A DNA stretch of 64,000 nucleotides from assembly GCF_036669915.1 (NCBI RefSeq), contig NC_089312.1, positions 32,569,330 to 32,633,329 of the forward strand, in the 5' to 3' direction. This stretch comes from Pocillopora verrucosa. Its lineage: Eukaryota; Cnidaria; Anthozoa; Scleractinia; Pocilloporidae. Position numbers and translations under genes: made by a program. The notes beneath the pieces were generated by a model. It saw nothing but the letters and a program-made list of their open reading frames with translations. It was not told where the DNA came from and did not search any database. Shown piece by piece: positions 51,519 through 60,626 of this stretch. The stretch's first letter is position 1. Every line of letters starts with the position of its first letter.

Positions 51519-54500
51519 GGTCAGCGGTCATCATGGCGGGAAGAAGCAAAATTTTTAGTTCGCCTATACTTTGGTTTCTTTTTGGCTTTTCTCTGTACAT
51601 ATTGGCATGTTCAAGTGGCAAAGATGCACACATCGGATTAGATATGCGCCTCGTCAAAGTAAACAAGCAAAGCTGGGATAATCATTGGTTTTTGAAACCG
51701 ATATCATCCATTTTGTTTCGACTCAATATCCGCCATATTGGATTCGTGTGGAAAGCTCGAGTCAGATTCAGGAATTCGAGAGTCAACTACTACAGCAACT
51801 CCGATGCAAGCTTCAACTTTGAATATTTACAACTATGTGGCGACATATGTCCTAACCCGGGGCCTGCTTCCCCTCTGTTTGATGCACTTCACGTGGTGAG
51901 AGACAATGGAAAGCAAGGAGTATCCATCGGTCACTCGAACGTGCGAGGCCTCCGTAAGAACCTCCCCGAAGTGAAAATACTTTTACAGCATACCAACCTG
52001 GATATCCTAACCATTTCTGAAACGCATCTGACACAAGATATAAGCGATAACGAAGTAAACATCGATGGATACCGAATTCTGAGAAGAGATAGGTCACACA
52101 AAGTAGGAGGCGGAGTCGCTATTTACTTTAACATTAGCCTAGATTGTGTACGTATATCCAAATATGACAACGATGGCATTGAAGCTCTCTGGATTGAATT
52201 GAAAGCTCACTCGCAAAGATTACTTGTGGGTTGTGTATATAGACCTCCTGACGTTACATCTTTCTTTGATGAATTCAACCAAGTATTGAGTACAATTTGG
52301 ATGTCTCGCAGGAATGTTGTGATCGCTGGTGACTTCAATTCAGATCAGCTTGCTACTAATGGAAATGGTGCGAAATTCAAACGCATCTTACAATCTTATA
52401 ACTTTTGTAACATCATAAAAGCACCCACAAGAACCTCAGCACATTCTAACACTTTGATCGATCTGATTTTGACTATCAATACCTCAAAGGTCTCAAAGTC
52501 TGATGTGATTGAGTATTGCATAGCTGATCACAAATTCATCTACGTTATCTACAAGCTGAAGATCAGGAATCCAAAGCCTTTTATTAAATATGTCCACAAC
52601 TTCAAGAACGTGTTGGAAAACCCGAAAGACTTCAAACATGACCTGGAAAGTGCTCCCTGGTGGGTCTGTTCCACCTTTGAGGACTTGGATGACATCACTT
52701 GGGCTTGGAATTGCATGTATAATGTTATTGCAAGCAGTCACATTCCCTTACGTAAAGCCAAGGTTAGAAAAAATTCACTACCTTGGATGAACAGTGAGAT
52801 CCGGAAAGAGATGAATAAGAGATATAAACTTCTGAAAGCCTGTGATGGCACACCCGCTACTAATAAACTCTGGGTTGATTACAAATCCTCTAGGAACAAA
52901 GTATCTAAGATGCTACGACGTGCTGAAGCTCAATATTGGAAAAAGAAATTTACAGAGACCAAGGACTCAAAATCTTTCTGGAAAACTGTGAACGAGGCCA
53001 CTGGAAAACCTAAGAATAAACATATTGGCCCCCTCAGAGATGCTGAAAATAAGGAAATCACAAATGACTACGAGAAAGCTGAACTGATTAACTCTTACTT
53101 CATAAATATTGGCAAGGAACTAGCTGAAAAATTCCCCGAAGCTGATGAACCCCATCAATTCATGTACAGAGTTACCCCCACTGTGCAGGTCTTGGAGGTC
53201 AACATCAACAAACTCAAAACTGATATCAAGACAATTAAAATTAACAAAGCATCTGGTCCTGATGGCATCTCTTCTCGTAGCTTAGCTATTGCAGGAACAT
53301 CCGCCCTAGAGGGCATTGTAACTGTTTTCAAGAGCAGCATGGCTCAGTCCAGCTTCCCTAACACATGGAAGATTGCAAAAGTTAATGCAATCTTTAAAAA
53401 AGGAAACCCAGCAGATGCTTCAAATTATAGGCCAATATCACTTTTAAGTATCCCCAGCAAGCTGCTCGAAAGCCAGATCTGCAACATAATTGATACCCAT
53501 CTGAACAGCTGTGGCATAAAAAGCTGTAAACAGTGGGGGTTTAGCAAGGGACTATCGACTGAAGGAATGCTTACCTCTATGACTGAAGGATGGAAGACAG
53601 CAATTGACAATGGTCTGACAGTTGGAGCAGTCTTTATTGACTTCCAGAAAGCTTTTGACACTGTCCCCCATTATATTTTATCGCATAAACTACACGCCAT
53701 TGGAATATCAGGATCTCTTCATGAATGGCTAATGAGCTATCTTACTGATAGATGTCAATTTGCTGAAGTTAATAATTGCAGGTCGGTCACTGACTATGTG
53801 CGATATGGAGTCCCTCAAGGCTCGCTTCTTGGCCCCCGGCTCTACACCATATATGTTAATGATCTCCCTGACCACATCGACTCGGGAGATCTATACATGT
53901 ATGCAGATGACACTACAGTTTACTGTATTGGACCAAATGTTGACCAGGTTATGTTGTCACTAAATAAATCATTGGAGCAAGTTCTCCTGTGGAGCATTAA
54001 GAATCAGCTAACCATCCACCCAATTAAAACTGAAGCAATGATACTAAGTAAAACCTCTTTTGTTGGGCCTATACCTCCCCTCCACTTTAACACTGGCCAT
54101 ATCGACCTGGTTAATTACACCACTTGTCTTGGAGTTAAAATTGACAATAAGCTGACATGGTCTGTGCACATTGACTCAGTGAAGAAATCTTTTACGCAGA
54201 AGGTTGGAGCGTTGAAGAGAATGAGAATCCTTCCGAAGAAGGTTCTCGAGGAAATATACTTTAAAACAATTATCCCCAGTGTAACGTATGGAATTTCGGT
54301 ATGGGGAAATTGTTCTCCTTCCGCACTGAACTCTCTAAACCATATTCATGCAAGAGCAGCTCGTATTGTGAATAACCTCGACTCAACGATGGCAGATGAC
54401 ACATGTCTCATGAAATCCGACTGGCTGCCCATCTCTTACTTCTATAAAAAATCTGTACTGTTTCTCTTGCACAAAGTATATTTTGGAATAACGACCCAGT

Positions 54501-54952
54501 CGATATGTGAACTGTTTTCTAAAAGAGTTTCTTCTAGATCTTCTCGTGTTCCTAACCAATTTAATGTCATTAGATTTAGATCAGAGACCGGCAGGAACTC
54601 CCTACGATACAGAGGTCCTGTTATTTGGAATTTTGTAAATAGATTAGTTAAAGTACCCGAAAGTTTTTATTCTTTTAAACAAATTTTACGTAAACATGTT
54701 AAGACTATTGACAATTTTTCATTTGAGAAAGAGGCAACAGTAGTTGCCAACAGAAAGGACCATTTCATTTACTTTTAGATTTATATGTTAGTCTTAGTGA
54801 ACACCATTTTATTTGTATATAGTAGTTCTAAGTTATTATTGCAATTTTTATATATATGTAATTCTTAATATTTAGTATAGTAGGTCCACATCAGCCCTTT
54901 GGCTGCCTTTCACACAACCTACTTATCAAATAAAGAATGTATGTATGTATGT
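51519..54952 (+). mobile_element. Non-LTR retrotransposon (LINE), apparently intact
   Basis: A 3.4 kb insertion in LU-E exon 2, in the same orientation as the gene. It is flanked by 8-bp duplications (51511-51518, 54953-54960). One uninterrupted ORF fills it from 51533. The 3' end has a short UTR, AATAAA (54930 region) and an ATGT repeat tail, as in CR1/L2/Rex1-type LINEs that end in a short microsatellite rather than poly(A). The intact ORF and perfect duplication mean a recent insertion. Clade assignment within the jockey superfamily is by eye only. Confidence 0.9.
51533..54778 (+). CDS. LINE ORF: AP endonuclease and reverse transcriptase
   Basis: A 1081-residue retrotransposon protein. 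It begins with a hydrophobic segment (about residues 10-25), then a 2A-like CGDICPNPGP (about 102-111). An APE-type endonuclease follows, with ISETHL, GGGVAIYFN, GCVYRPPD, AGDFNSD and the DHKFIYV histidine region. The reverse transcriptase carries NYRPISLLS, FIDFQKAFDTVPH, GVPQGSLLGP and the catalytic YADD at 53900-53911. The C-terminal part ends with the usual LINE FKQILRKHV-type tail. Together these nick target DNA and copy the element RNA in place. No separate ORF1 is seen. The start at 51533 is the first Met inside the element; the frame is open further upstream into the host exon. All key motifs are present, so it may be active. Confidence 0.9.
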   Translation: MAGRSKIFSSPILWFLFGFSLYILACSSGKDAHIGLDMRLVKVNKQSWDNHWFLKPISSILFRLNIRHIGFVWKARVRFRNSRVNYYSNSDASFNFEYLQLCGDICPNPGPASPLFDALHVVRDNGKQGVSIGHSNVRGLRKNLPEVKILLQHTNLDILTISETHLTQDISDNEVNIDGYRILRRDRSHKVGGGVAIYFNISLDCVRISKYDNDGIEALWIELKAHSQRLLVGCVYRPPDVTSFFDEFNQVLSTIWMSRRNVVIAGDFNSDQLATNGNGAKFKRILQSYNFCNIIKAPTRTSAHSNTLIDLILTINTSKVSKSDVIEYCIADHKFIYVIYKLKIRNPKPFIKYVHNFKNVLENPKDFKHDLESAPWWVCSTFEDLDDITWAWNCMYNVIASSHIPLRKAKVRKNSLPWMNSEIRKEMNKRYKLLKACDGTPATNKLWVDYKSSRNKVSKMLRRAEAQYWKKKFTETKDSKSFWKTVNEATGKPKNKHIGPLRDAENKEITNDYEKAELINSYFINIGKELAEKFPEADEPHQFMYRVTPTVQVLEVNINKLKTDIKTIKINKASGPDGISSRSLAIAGTSALEGIVTVFKSSMAQSSFPNTWKIAKVNAIFKKGNPADASNYRPISLLSIPSKLLESQICNIIDTHLNSCGIKSCKQWGFSKGLSTEGMLTSMTEGWKTAIDNGLTVGAVFIDFQKAFDTVPHYILSHKLHAIGISGSLHEWLMSYLTDRCQFAEVNNCRSVTDYVRYGVPQGSLLGPRLYTIYVNDLPDHIDSGDLYMYADDTTVYCIGPNVDQVMLSLNKSLEQVLLWSIKNQLTIHPIKTEAMILSKTSFVGPIPPLHFNTGHIDLVNYTTCLGVKIDNKLTWSVHIDSVKKSFTQKVGALKRMRILPKKVLEEIYFKTIIPSVTYGISVWGNCSPSALNSLNHIHARAARIVNNLDSTMADDTCLMKSDWLPISYFYKKSVLFLLHKVYFGITTQSICELFSKRVSSRSSRVPNQFNVIRFRSETGRNSLRYRGPVIWNFVNRLVKVPESFYSFKQILRKHVKTIDNFSFEKEATVVANRKDHFIYF

Positions 54953-54960
54953 AAACAAAA
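54953..54960. repeat. Right target-site duplication of the LINE
   Basis: AAACAAAA directly after the ATGT tail of the element, matching the left copy. Confidence 0.75.
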
Positions 54961-55372
54961 TACGTAGAGAACTGTTCCACTGGTCAGGATACGTGCATGA
55001 GGACCTGGGGCCAAAAGGAGGATGATGACAACAGCTACGTCTCCAGCATGTGCATGGAAAAGCAAGCCCGTAAGGATTTAGAAAAGAAGTGTGAAGATAA
55101 GGAGCTGAAAGATGAAAATGACAAACCGTTGAAGTGTGCCGTCGCCTGCTGTAGCACAGACGAATGCAATGGTAGCTCCGAAGTCTACTTCGGCGTGATC
55201 TTTTTGGCCACCTGTTCTATCTTCGGCCTGGCACTGATAAAGTGAAGTAGAAGGCAAGGCGCTTTTAAAGCAACTCCAATGGTAGTATCCTATACGTACA
55301 CATCAGGTGCAAGTTTTTTAGTAGTCTATCACAAAAATTTGAAGGCATCATTCAAAACTGTCAGGTTGTCTT

Positions 55373-55378
55373 AATAAA
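55373..55378 (+). terminator. Candidate poly(A) signal of LU-E
   Basis: AATAAA 128 bases after the LU-E stop, followed by a T-rich segment. Confidence 0.55.
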
Positions 55379-55496
55379 GCTTTTGATTCTGCACAGAAAA
55401 TACTCCGTGTGAAATTTTCTATTGGCTTTGCGATTAAAGAATGCCAGCATTCGAACTTCATCTATTTAACGAATAGAGAAACATTGACTGTGCTCT

Positions 55497-55620
55497 GTTC
55501 TGTTGTAAAGCATGCGGCTAGAGCAAGAAAGAATTGTAGGGAGAAACACGAGACGTAGTCGAATGTTTCTTCCCACTTCTTGAGTGCTCTAGCCGCTTCC
55601 TGCGTGCTTTATAACAGAAC
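55497..55620. mobile_element. Hairpin MITE
   Basis: The left arm GTTCTGTTGTAAAGCATGCGG ... CTAGAGCA is complementary to the right arm TGCTCTAG ... GTGCTTTATAACAGAAC. The inner part shares CTTCTTGAGTGCTCT with the hairpin at 50040-50237, so the two belong to related families. Confidence 0.8.
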
Positions 55621-55639
55621 CAGGGCACAGCCAAGACTT

Positions 55640-58129
55640 CTCTATTTGTTTTATAATAAAGAATTCGTTAAATTCCCCGCGCATTACTTTCAATTTCAAA
55701 ACAAACTTTTTTTCCAAAGCGAACAACAGAGTCGTCAGCATGCTCTATACTCTCATAAAGCACGCTACAATAAGCCAATCAGAATCCTTGTTAGAATGCT
55801 TCAAATGATCTGATTGGTTGAAGAAGACTAAAGCTGTCATAAATGTCAAACCATCAAAGTTCACAATCTGCGATAGTTCACAAACTGAAATAGTTTGGCT
55901 GGTCGAATTTAACACATTTGCTTGACTCAGGAAGTTTCTTTATAGTTTTAATACAGAATCTGAAAGTGGAATGTCCAGTGAATTGTGGCTCGTAAAAACA
56001 CGCAAGTTTTTTCACATGATAAATAATCTACTAAAGGCGTTTGTTTTATGAATGAACTACGGCTGAATTCACGGGAACATTAAGATTTCTCGGGATGACA
56101 GCGCCGTAAAACTCGGCTGTTGTGAGTGATGTGACTTACTCAACGCATCGGAAAGGATATCAGAGCAAGCTCTTAGTTGTTCACTCGAAGGGCGGCCGAT
56201 TTAATTTCTGAGGCTTATTTCACTGCCATGACCGGAGATCGCCATGATGAGCTAGCTGCGATGGACCTCAGCACGATTGCTGTTGCTCTGACTCTGTCAT
56301 GATTTGTATGAATTTTAACAGTTCCAGTTTGGTTACATTTTTCATCATTACTGTTTTTTTCTGTTTTGTTTTTGAACAGAACTATATATACTATATACGA
56401 GTGTAAGCTGTGTTTGATTCCTGTTACCGTACGTAAGTTTACAATCTAAATGAGCTCAAAAACCTTCAAAACTCGGACTGTCCATTTCCTTTTCTCTTGC
56501 AGGATTTTCGTCTCCGCGCTTGGCAACCGCTTTACAAACCTTCGAGTGAGAAACACGGAAGACACCATTTACGCAGTAATTTAAAAAAGGAAATATTTTT
56601 CCCAAGCACCCTGTCAGTAATTTAGAGCCATTTTCAAAAACGTATGAATCAAATTGTTTCGTTGATGTAATTTTTGATTGCCTCTATTTCGTTAGGATTT
56701 TAATAAGATTGCTTGGTTTATGGAATTTTTGATTCCTTAATTTGTGTTGCAGCCGCTGCCGGTGATACAACGCAAAAAGCACTTTTTCTCCAGTCTCAGG
56801 CCTAGTCGAGTGCTTGCTACACACTACTTTAATTGCCACCACTTATTAACAGTTAATTAGCAAGGAACCCCTGTTTAGAACAAGGAACGATCTTGACAGA
56901 GGCACTTATCTGTAATTTTGATTGCGTAGGAGAAGCATTTTAAAAAACACAACAAAAATCATTTTACTCTGAAAAATTTGCCTGCCGGTTTAGAGGGTAA
57001 AATTGTTGTCGCTTCACATGCGAAGGGTAAACCCACCTTTTCAACGAATTCCGGTCGTTAGATATACGTTTTCTCCGAGCATTGTCTTTCATGATACAAC
57101 TGGAAATAAATAATTGTTGTAAAACAGCGAATAACCTGGTCGTCTCTCTGTTTAGTTTTAGTCCAGTCCACTGGTTCTCATTTTCGTGTTTGACCGGCTG
57201 CAAACCTATAATAGAGGACGCAAGAAATTGTACCGCTCCAGATCCGAATAAGGTTTTCCTCTCTTATCGCATGAATTAAAGACGAAAAATTCTTTGAATG
57301 AGATTCAAAACCCTGGTCTAACGTTTTAGGAGGCTCTGCTAAGTTTCATCTTTGCCAATACGAAATAAACGGCGTTCCAAGTATCTACTTTGTTTCTTAA
57401 ATCTGAGTTCTCTTTCTTAGTCACTTCCGAAAGGAACCGATAGACAGTGTTCCTCTATGGGTACTTTGTCTGGTTTACTTTCCCCCTCTGTCCATTATGG
57501 ACTCAAGATGTGTAATTATGTAGTTACAGCATTCATTTGCTGTTGTACGTTTGGCTGTCTACCCATGCATTCATTCCGGTTAAAGGTTATTAACAGTTCT
57601 CTTAATAAAATGGATTTTATCATATGTGAAATATTGTGGGTGATACACTCCTTTTAGAAGATCAAATTAAGAAAGAACTGTAAATTTGTCTCCCCTCTGA
57701 TATAAAATGGCGTAGACAGAAGGTAGAAGCACCCCGACTGGTATCTGGGAAGCATTGGTTGAAGACACGACAAGATACAGTTTGTCCTCGAGGATAAATT
57801 CGTACCTTACACTCGTATCAGTCGAATTTGTGATATTTCATTTTCATTCAACCGCTTTTGAAGACCCCTTGACTCGAACGATCAACCCGCTTTAGTTGCG
57901 GACATATTTTGTTTTATTGCTTAGGAGATGTTTTTTCCACCTAGTTTTTGGCTAAACTTTAGACAATACCTCTTTGATAGAACTAATTCGAAAACGTATC
58001 TCGTAAATAACAATTTGTATTTATATTGTTCGTTTTTGTGGCGGGATTTTAATTGAATTGAATAACTGGCACGTAGCTTCGAAGCACTGTCTTTCTGATT
58101 GGAAAAATAGCAATTTTATTGTCTTCTTA
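55640..58129. other. Intergenic stretch right of LU-E
   Basis: No gene is supported. A short open segment after an acceptor-like TTTTCTCTTGCAG (56503 region) was considered but has no partner exon. Small open frames around 57082-57660 have no domain. Confidence 0.4.
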
Positions 58130-58607
58130 GAGGATCTCAATGGCGTTTACCGTTAGCCGTAACACGGCAAAAAAAAAAAAATTAGCAGTGAGGCGTAAAA
58201 ATTGACAAATTTTAAGTGTTAGTCCGCATAAAAAAGGTAACCTAGTGTTAACTACTAAGTTGAAAACGTAAATTGGCCACCGGAAAGATTTAAAAGGCTG
58301 ATGTTTCAAGCATTAGCTCTTTGTCATCACTCTGACGAAGGGCTAACGCTCGAAACGCCGGCTTTTTAACCCTTTACGGTGGCCAATTTACGTTTTCAAC
58401 TCAGTTGTTAATACTTAATTACCTGCTATACTCTCCCACCGACGCAACACCACAGTTTCTTTAGAAACTTGCCCCCTTTACGCGTAAAACAAGTTAACCG
58501 TAAAAATTTATTCATTTGATCACAATGGAAAGAAATTAACCGATAGCCGTAAAATGAGCAACATCTTGACCGTTCGCCGTAAAATGTATTACCCGATTGA
58601 GACCCTC
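58130..58607. mobile_element. MITE of the GAGGGTCTCAAT family, split by a nested insertion
   Basis: Left end GAGGATCTCAATGGCG and right end CCCGATTGAGACCCTC form a terminal inverted repeat. The interior has repeated ACCGTTAGCCGTAAAA-type units. A Penelope-like repeat (about 58216-58485) interrupts it, so the MITE is older than that insertion. Other copies lie at 59449, 62339 and 62768. Confidence 0.7.
58216..58485 (+). mobile_element. Penelope-like repeat, copy 2, with internal inverted repeat
   Basis: It matches 36964-37125 over most of its right half. It also carries an inverted repeat: AAGTTGAAAACGTAAATTGGCCACCG on the left and CGGTGGCCAATTTACGTTTTCAACT on the right. Between the arms is a hammerhead-like core at 58332-58359 (CTGACGA, stem GGGC/GCTC, CGAAACGCC). 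No coding content. Confidence 0.6.
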
Positions 58608-59211
58608 GTTACTGCTTAATGATAAAATCCATTAGTTTTTTTTTTTAATATAATCCTGAAAAATAAAAATAACATCAGATATATGCTTTAAAAAATCACA
58701 AATCGTTCAAAGCAGTTTGAATTAAAGATAGTATTAGTTTCAAGCGATATGCGATTAAATCATAGAATTTTAATCTACTCGTTCTGTTTTTTGCTGAAAC
58801 GGAGAATCTTTTTTTCTCCCGACGACAAGGGAAGAGGAAAATATTGGAACAAATCAAATTGGGAAAGATTGGAACAAATCAAATTGGATAAGTTTGGGCA
58901 GAAACAAATAAACAAACTGGAGAAAAACAATTTTAATTAGCTTTAAAAATGTCTTATTTCCACAAAGTGTGTTTTGTCAGCTGGTTTTCCTCTGAACAAT
59001 ATGTGTAATAGTTATTGTAAAAATTAACAGTCTAGCTTATGTTTTAGAGTGTGATGATTGTCGTAATAAATATAATTACGCTGGATTCGAGTCGCAATTT
59101 TTGATTGGGAGGTACCTAACACATAAGGATAACTTTAAATTTAAAAATGGAATAATCATTATTGGGTAATGTTTAAAACAAGATGAGGAGGGGTAGGTGG
59201 AAAAATTCATG

Positions 59212-59240
59212 TCATCATCATCATCATCATCATCATCATG
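59212..59240. repeat. CAT trinucleotide microsatellite
   Basis: About nine CAT/TCA units in a row. Confidence 0.9.
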
Positions 59241-59448
59241 ATGTAAAAATCAACTTCATGATGATCTTGCCTCAAAGTTGCAATTCGGTCATCTACCCGA
59301 CAATAGTTTCTGTTAAGACAGAAATATTTTCCCCAAGTTTTTGTTTTATTTTTCTCTTCGTATCTTTGTTTTTATTCCAACTCTAGAAACATAGCTATCA
59401 GTGAGGATGATGACTCACTTAAAATAGTGCCATAAGTGTTTATAATAG

Positions 59449-59536
59449 GGGGCTCTCCATGGGGTGATGGCTTTTACGGCCATAGGTTAAAATCTTGTCC
59501 ATTTTACGGCTCACGGTTAACCCCACTGAGACCCTC
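59449..59536. mobile_element. Short MITE copy, GAGGGTCTCAAT family
   Basis: Runs from GGGGCTCTCCATGGGGTGATGG to AACCCCACTGAGACCCTC, with inverted TTTTACGGC units inside. It is about 90 bases and internally deleted relative to 62768-62978. Confidence 0.6.
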
Positions 59537-60033
59537 TAACAGGTGTTTTATGTTGCTCCTAACAATAAGTCAAATAGGTCGAGGGTGAAAGCATAACGTG
59601 AAATATTTTTTAAAATAAAAAACTGTAAAAGTTACCACAAGAGATTTTGTTTTCATCACTACATGGCACGCTTCACACATAGAATGAAACTTTTTCTTTT
59701 CACCTTTGAAGTGTCTCTTGAAGTGTGTGTGGGGTTTGAGGTGGCGGGACTATCAAAGACCCCTCCAACAAAATAGTACACGTCGTACCATTAATGAACA
59801 CTTGTTTAATTGTTTTTCTTCGTAACTCATCAAACACCACTTCAAAGTAATTATCAATTTTTTGTGCGGCCTTCAAATGAGTGTTTACATAAGACGTTTG
59901 TTGTTTACATTGATAGCGGATAATAAAGGGAACAGCGAAAGTCGGGTAATCATTGTAGTTGACTTAAAGGTCTGATCTGCTGTACTAACTTGACAATCTG
60001 TACCACCGTGAAAAGTCCAAACCAAACTGAGGC

Positions 60034-60626
60034 ATGATGAAGAACTGTTTTTCGCTTGTTTTGTTGGGTAAGAGAGTACTTACATGTTTGCTGTATTCAA
60101 TTGTGTCAGGAGGAAATTATTTCTTTCAAAACAGGGCTCTTATTAAGGACAGGGCGCTTCTTTCTTTTTTGAGGAACAGAAGAAGGTGCAAAACAGAGCG
60201 TTGATATTTATTGAAAAAAGATCAAAAAGACTTGAAAACGAACTTGTTGTCCCTAGATCCTAAAATGACTTGGCATTCATATTGACGAGTACTAGCAGTT
60301 CGTAATAATAATCGATGTTTTCCTCTAGCCCCAAGCCGCTAATTTCCATGAGTGTTTTTATTTTGTTTTACTGCATCAAGAAACAGAAACATTTGTACGT
60401 TCATTTTGTTATAGCCATGGTATGCAGTGTTGCAGTAGCTTTCCCAAAGAAATTAGAGGAAAGTGGGTTGAACGAGTATTTCCTTGGAGACGCTTCTGGT
60501 TTCACGGCGGATGAGAGCTCCAGTTTTCAAGATGCAAGTGTTGGTGCCGACGAGGGCTTCAGTCTTGAGAGTGACGCATCTGGTCTAGCAGCTGATGCTC
60601 GTCCGGCTGAGGCTTCGGACATGTAA
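60034..60626 (+). CDS. Small secreted acidic protein
   Basis: Two exons, 60034-60067 and 60415-60626, joined in phase 1, give 81 residues. The donor is G|GTAAGAG and the acceptor TTTTGTTATAG. The joined N-terminus (MMKNCFSLVLLAMVCSVAVA) is a textbook signal peptide with a predicted cleavage before FPKKLEE. The mature part of about 60 residues has no Cys and is rich in Asp, Glu, Ser, Ala and Gly, with loose repeats of the type DASGFTADE / DASGLAADA. Such acidic secreted proteins in corals are often matrix or mucus components, but no family is recognised and that role is a guess. AATAAA lies at 60796. The frame continues with similar composition after the TAA stop. It lies between LU-E and LU-F and is unrelated to them. 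Confidence 0.75.

Larger units (their letters stand above)
48984..55245 (+). pseudogene. LU-E: Ly6/uPAR gene interrupted by a LINE
   Basis: Exon 1 (48984-49029) encodes a signal peptide (MSIYMLLVLMTVLGT) with a GTGAGT donor in phase 1. Exon 2 starts at 51444 after TTTCCTGTTACAG with GLKCFRCGGKEADC, but at 51518 it is broken by a 3.4 kb LINE. The rest of the exon resumes at 54961: VENCSTGQDTC, a charged loop, KCAVACCSTDECN and a hydrophobic C-terminus ending at 55245. Without the insertion the pieces make one LU protein of about 134 residues, but they sum to one base more than a multiple of three, so the two halves are out of frame. In this haplotype the gene cannot make a normal LU protein unless the element is spliced out. 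AATAAA follows at 55373. Confidence 0.82.

Noticed and set aside
51422..51532. Start of the long LINE frame at 51422 as the true protein start
   Set aside because: It lies upstream of the LU-E exon acceptor and in host sequence; the element itself begins at about 51519 and its first Met is at 51533.
56503..56620. Possible exon after TTTTCTCTTGCAG
   Set aside because: Good acceptor, but two frames are open, no partner exon or domain could be found.
57082..57279. Open frame with several Cys near LU-E, tested as another LU gene
   Set aside because: Cys spacing does not fit LU, there is no CCxxxxCN end and no signal exon.
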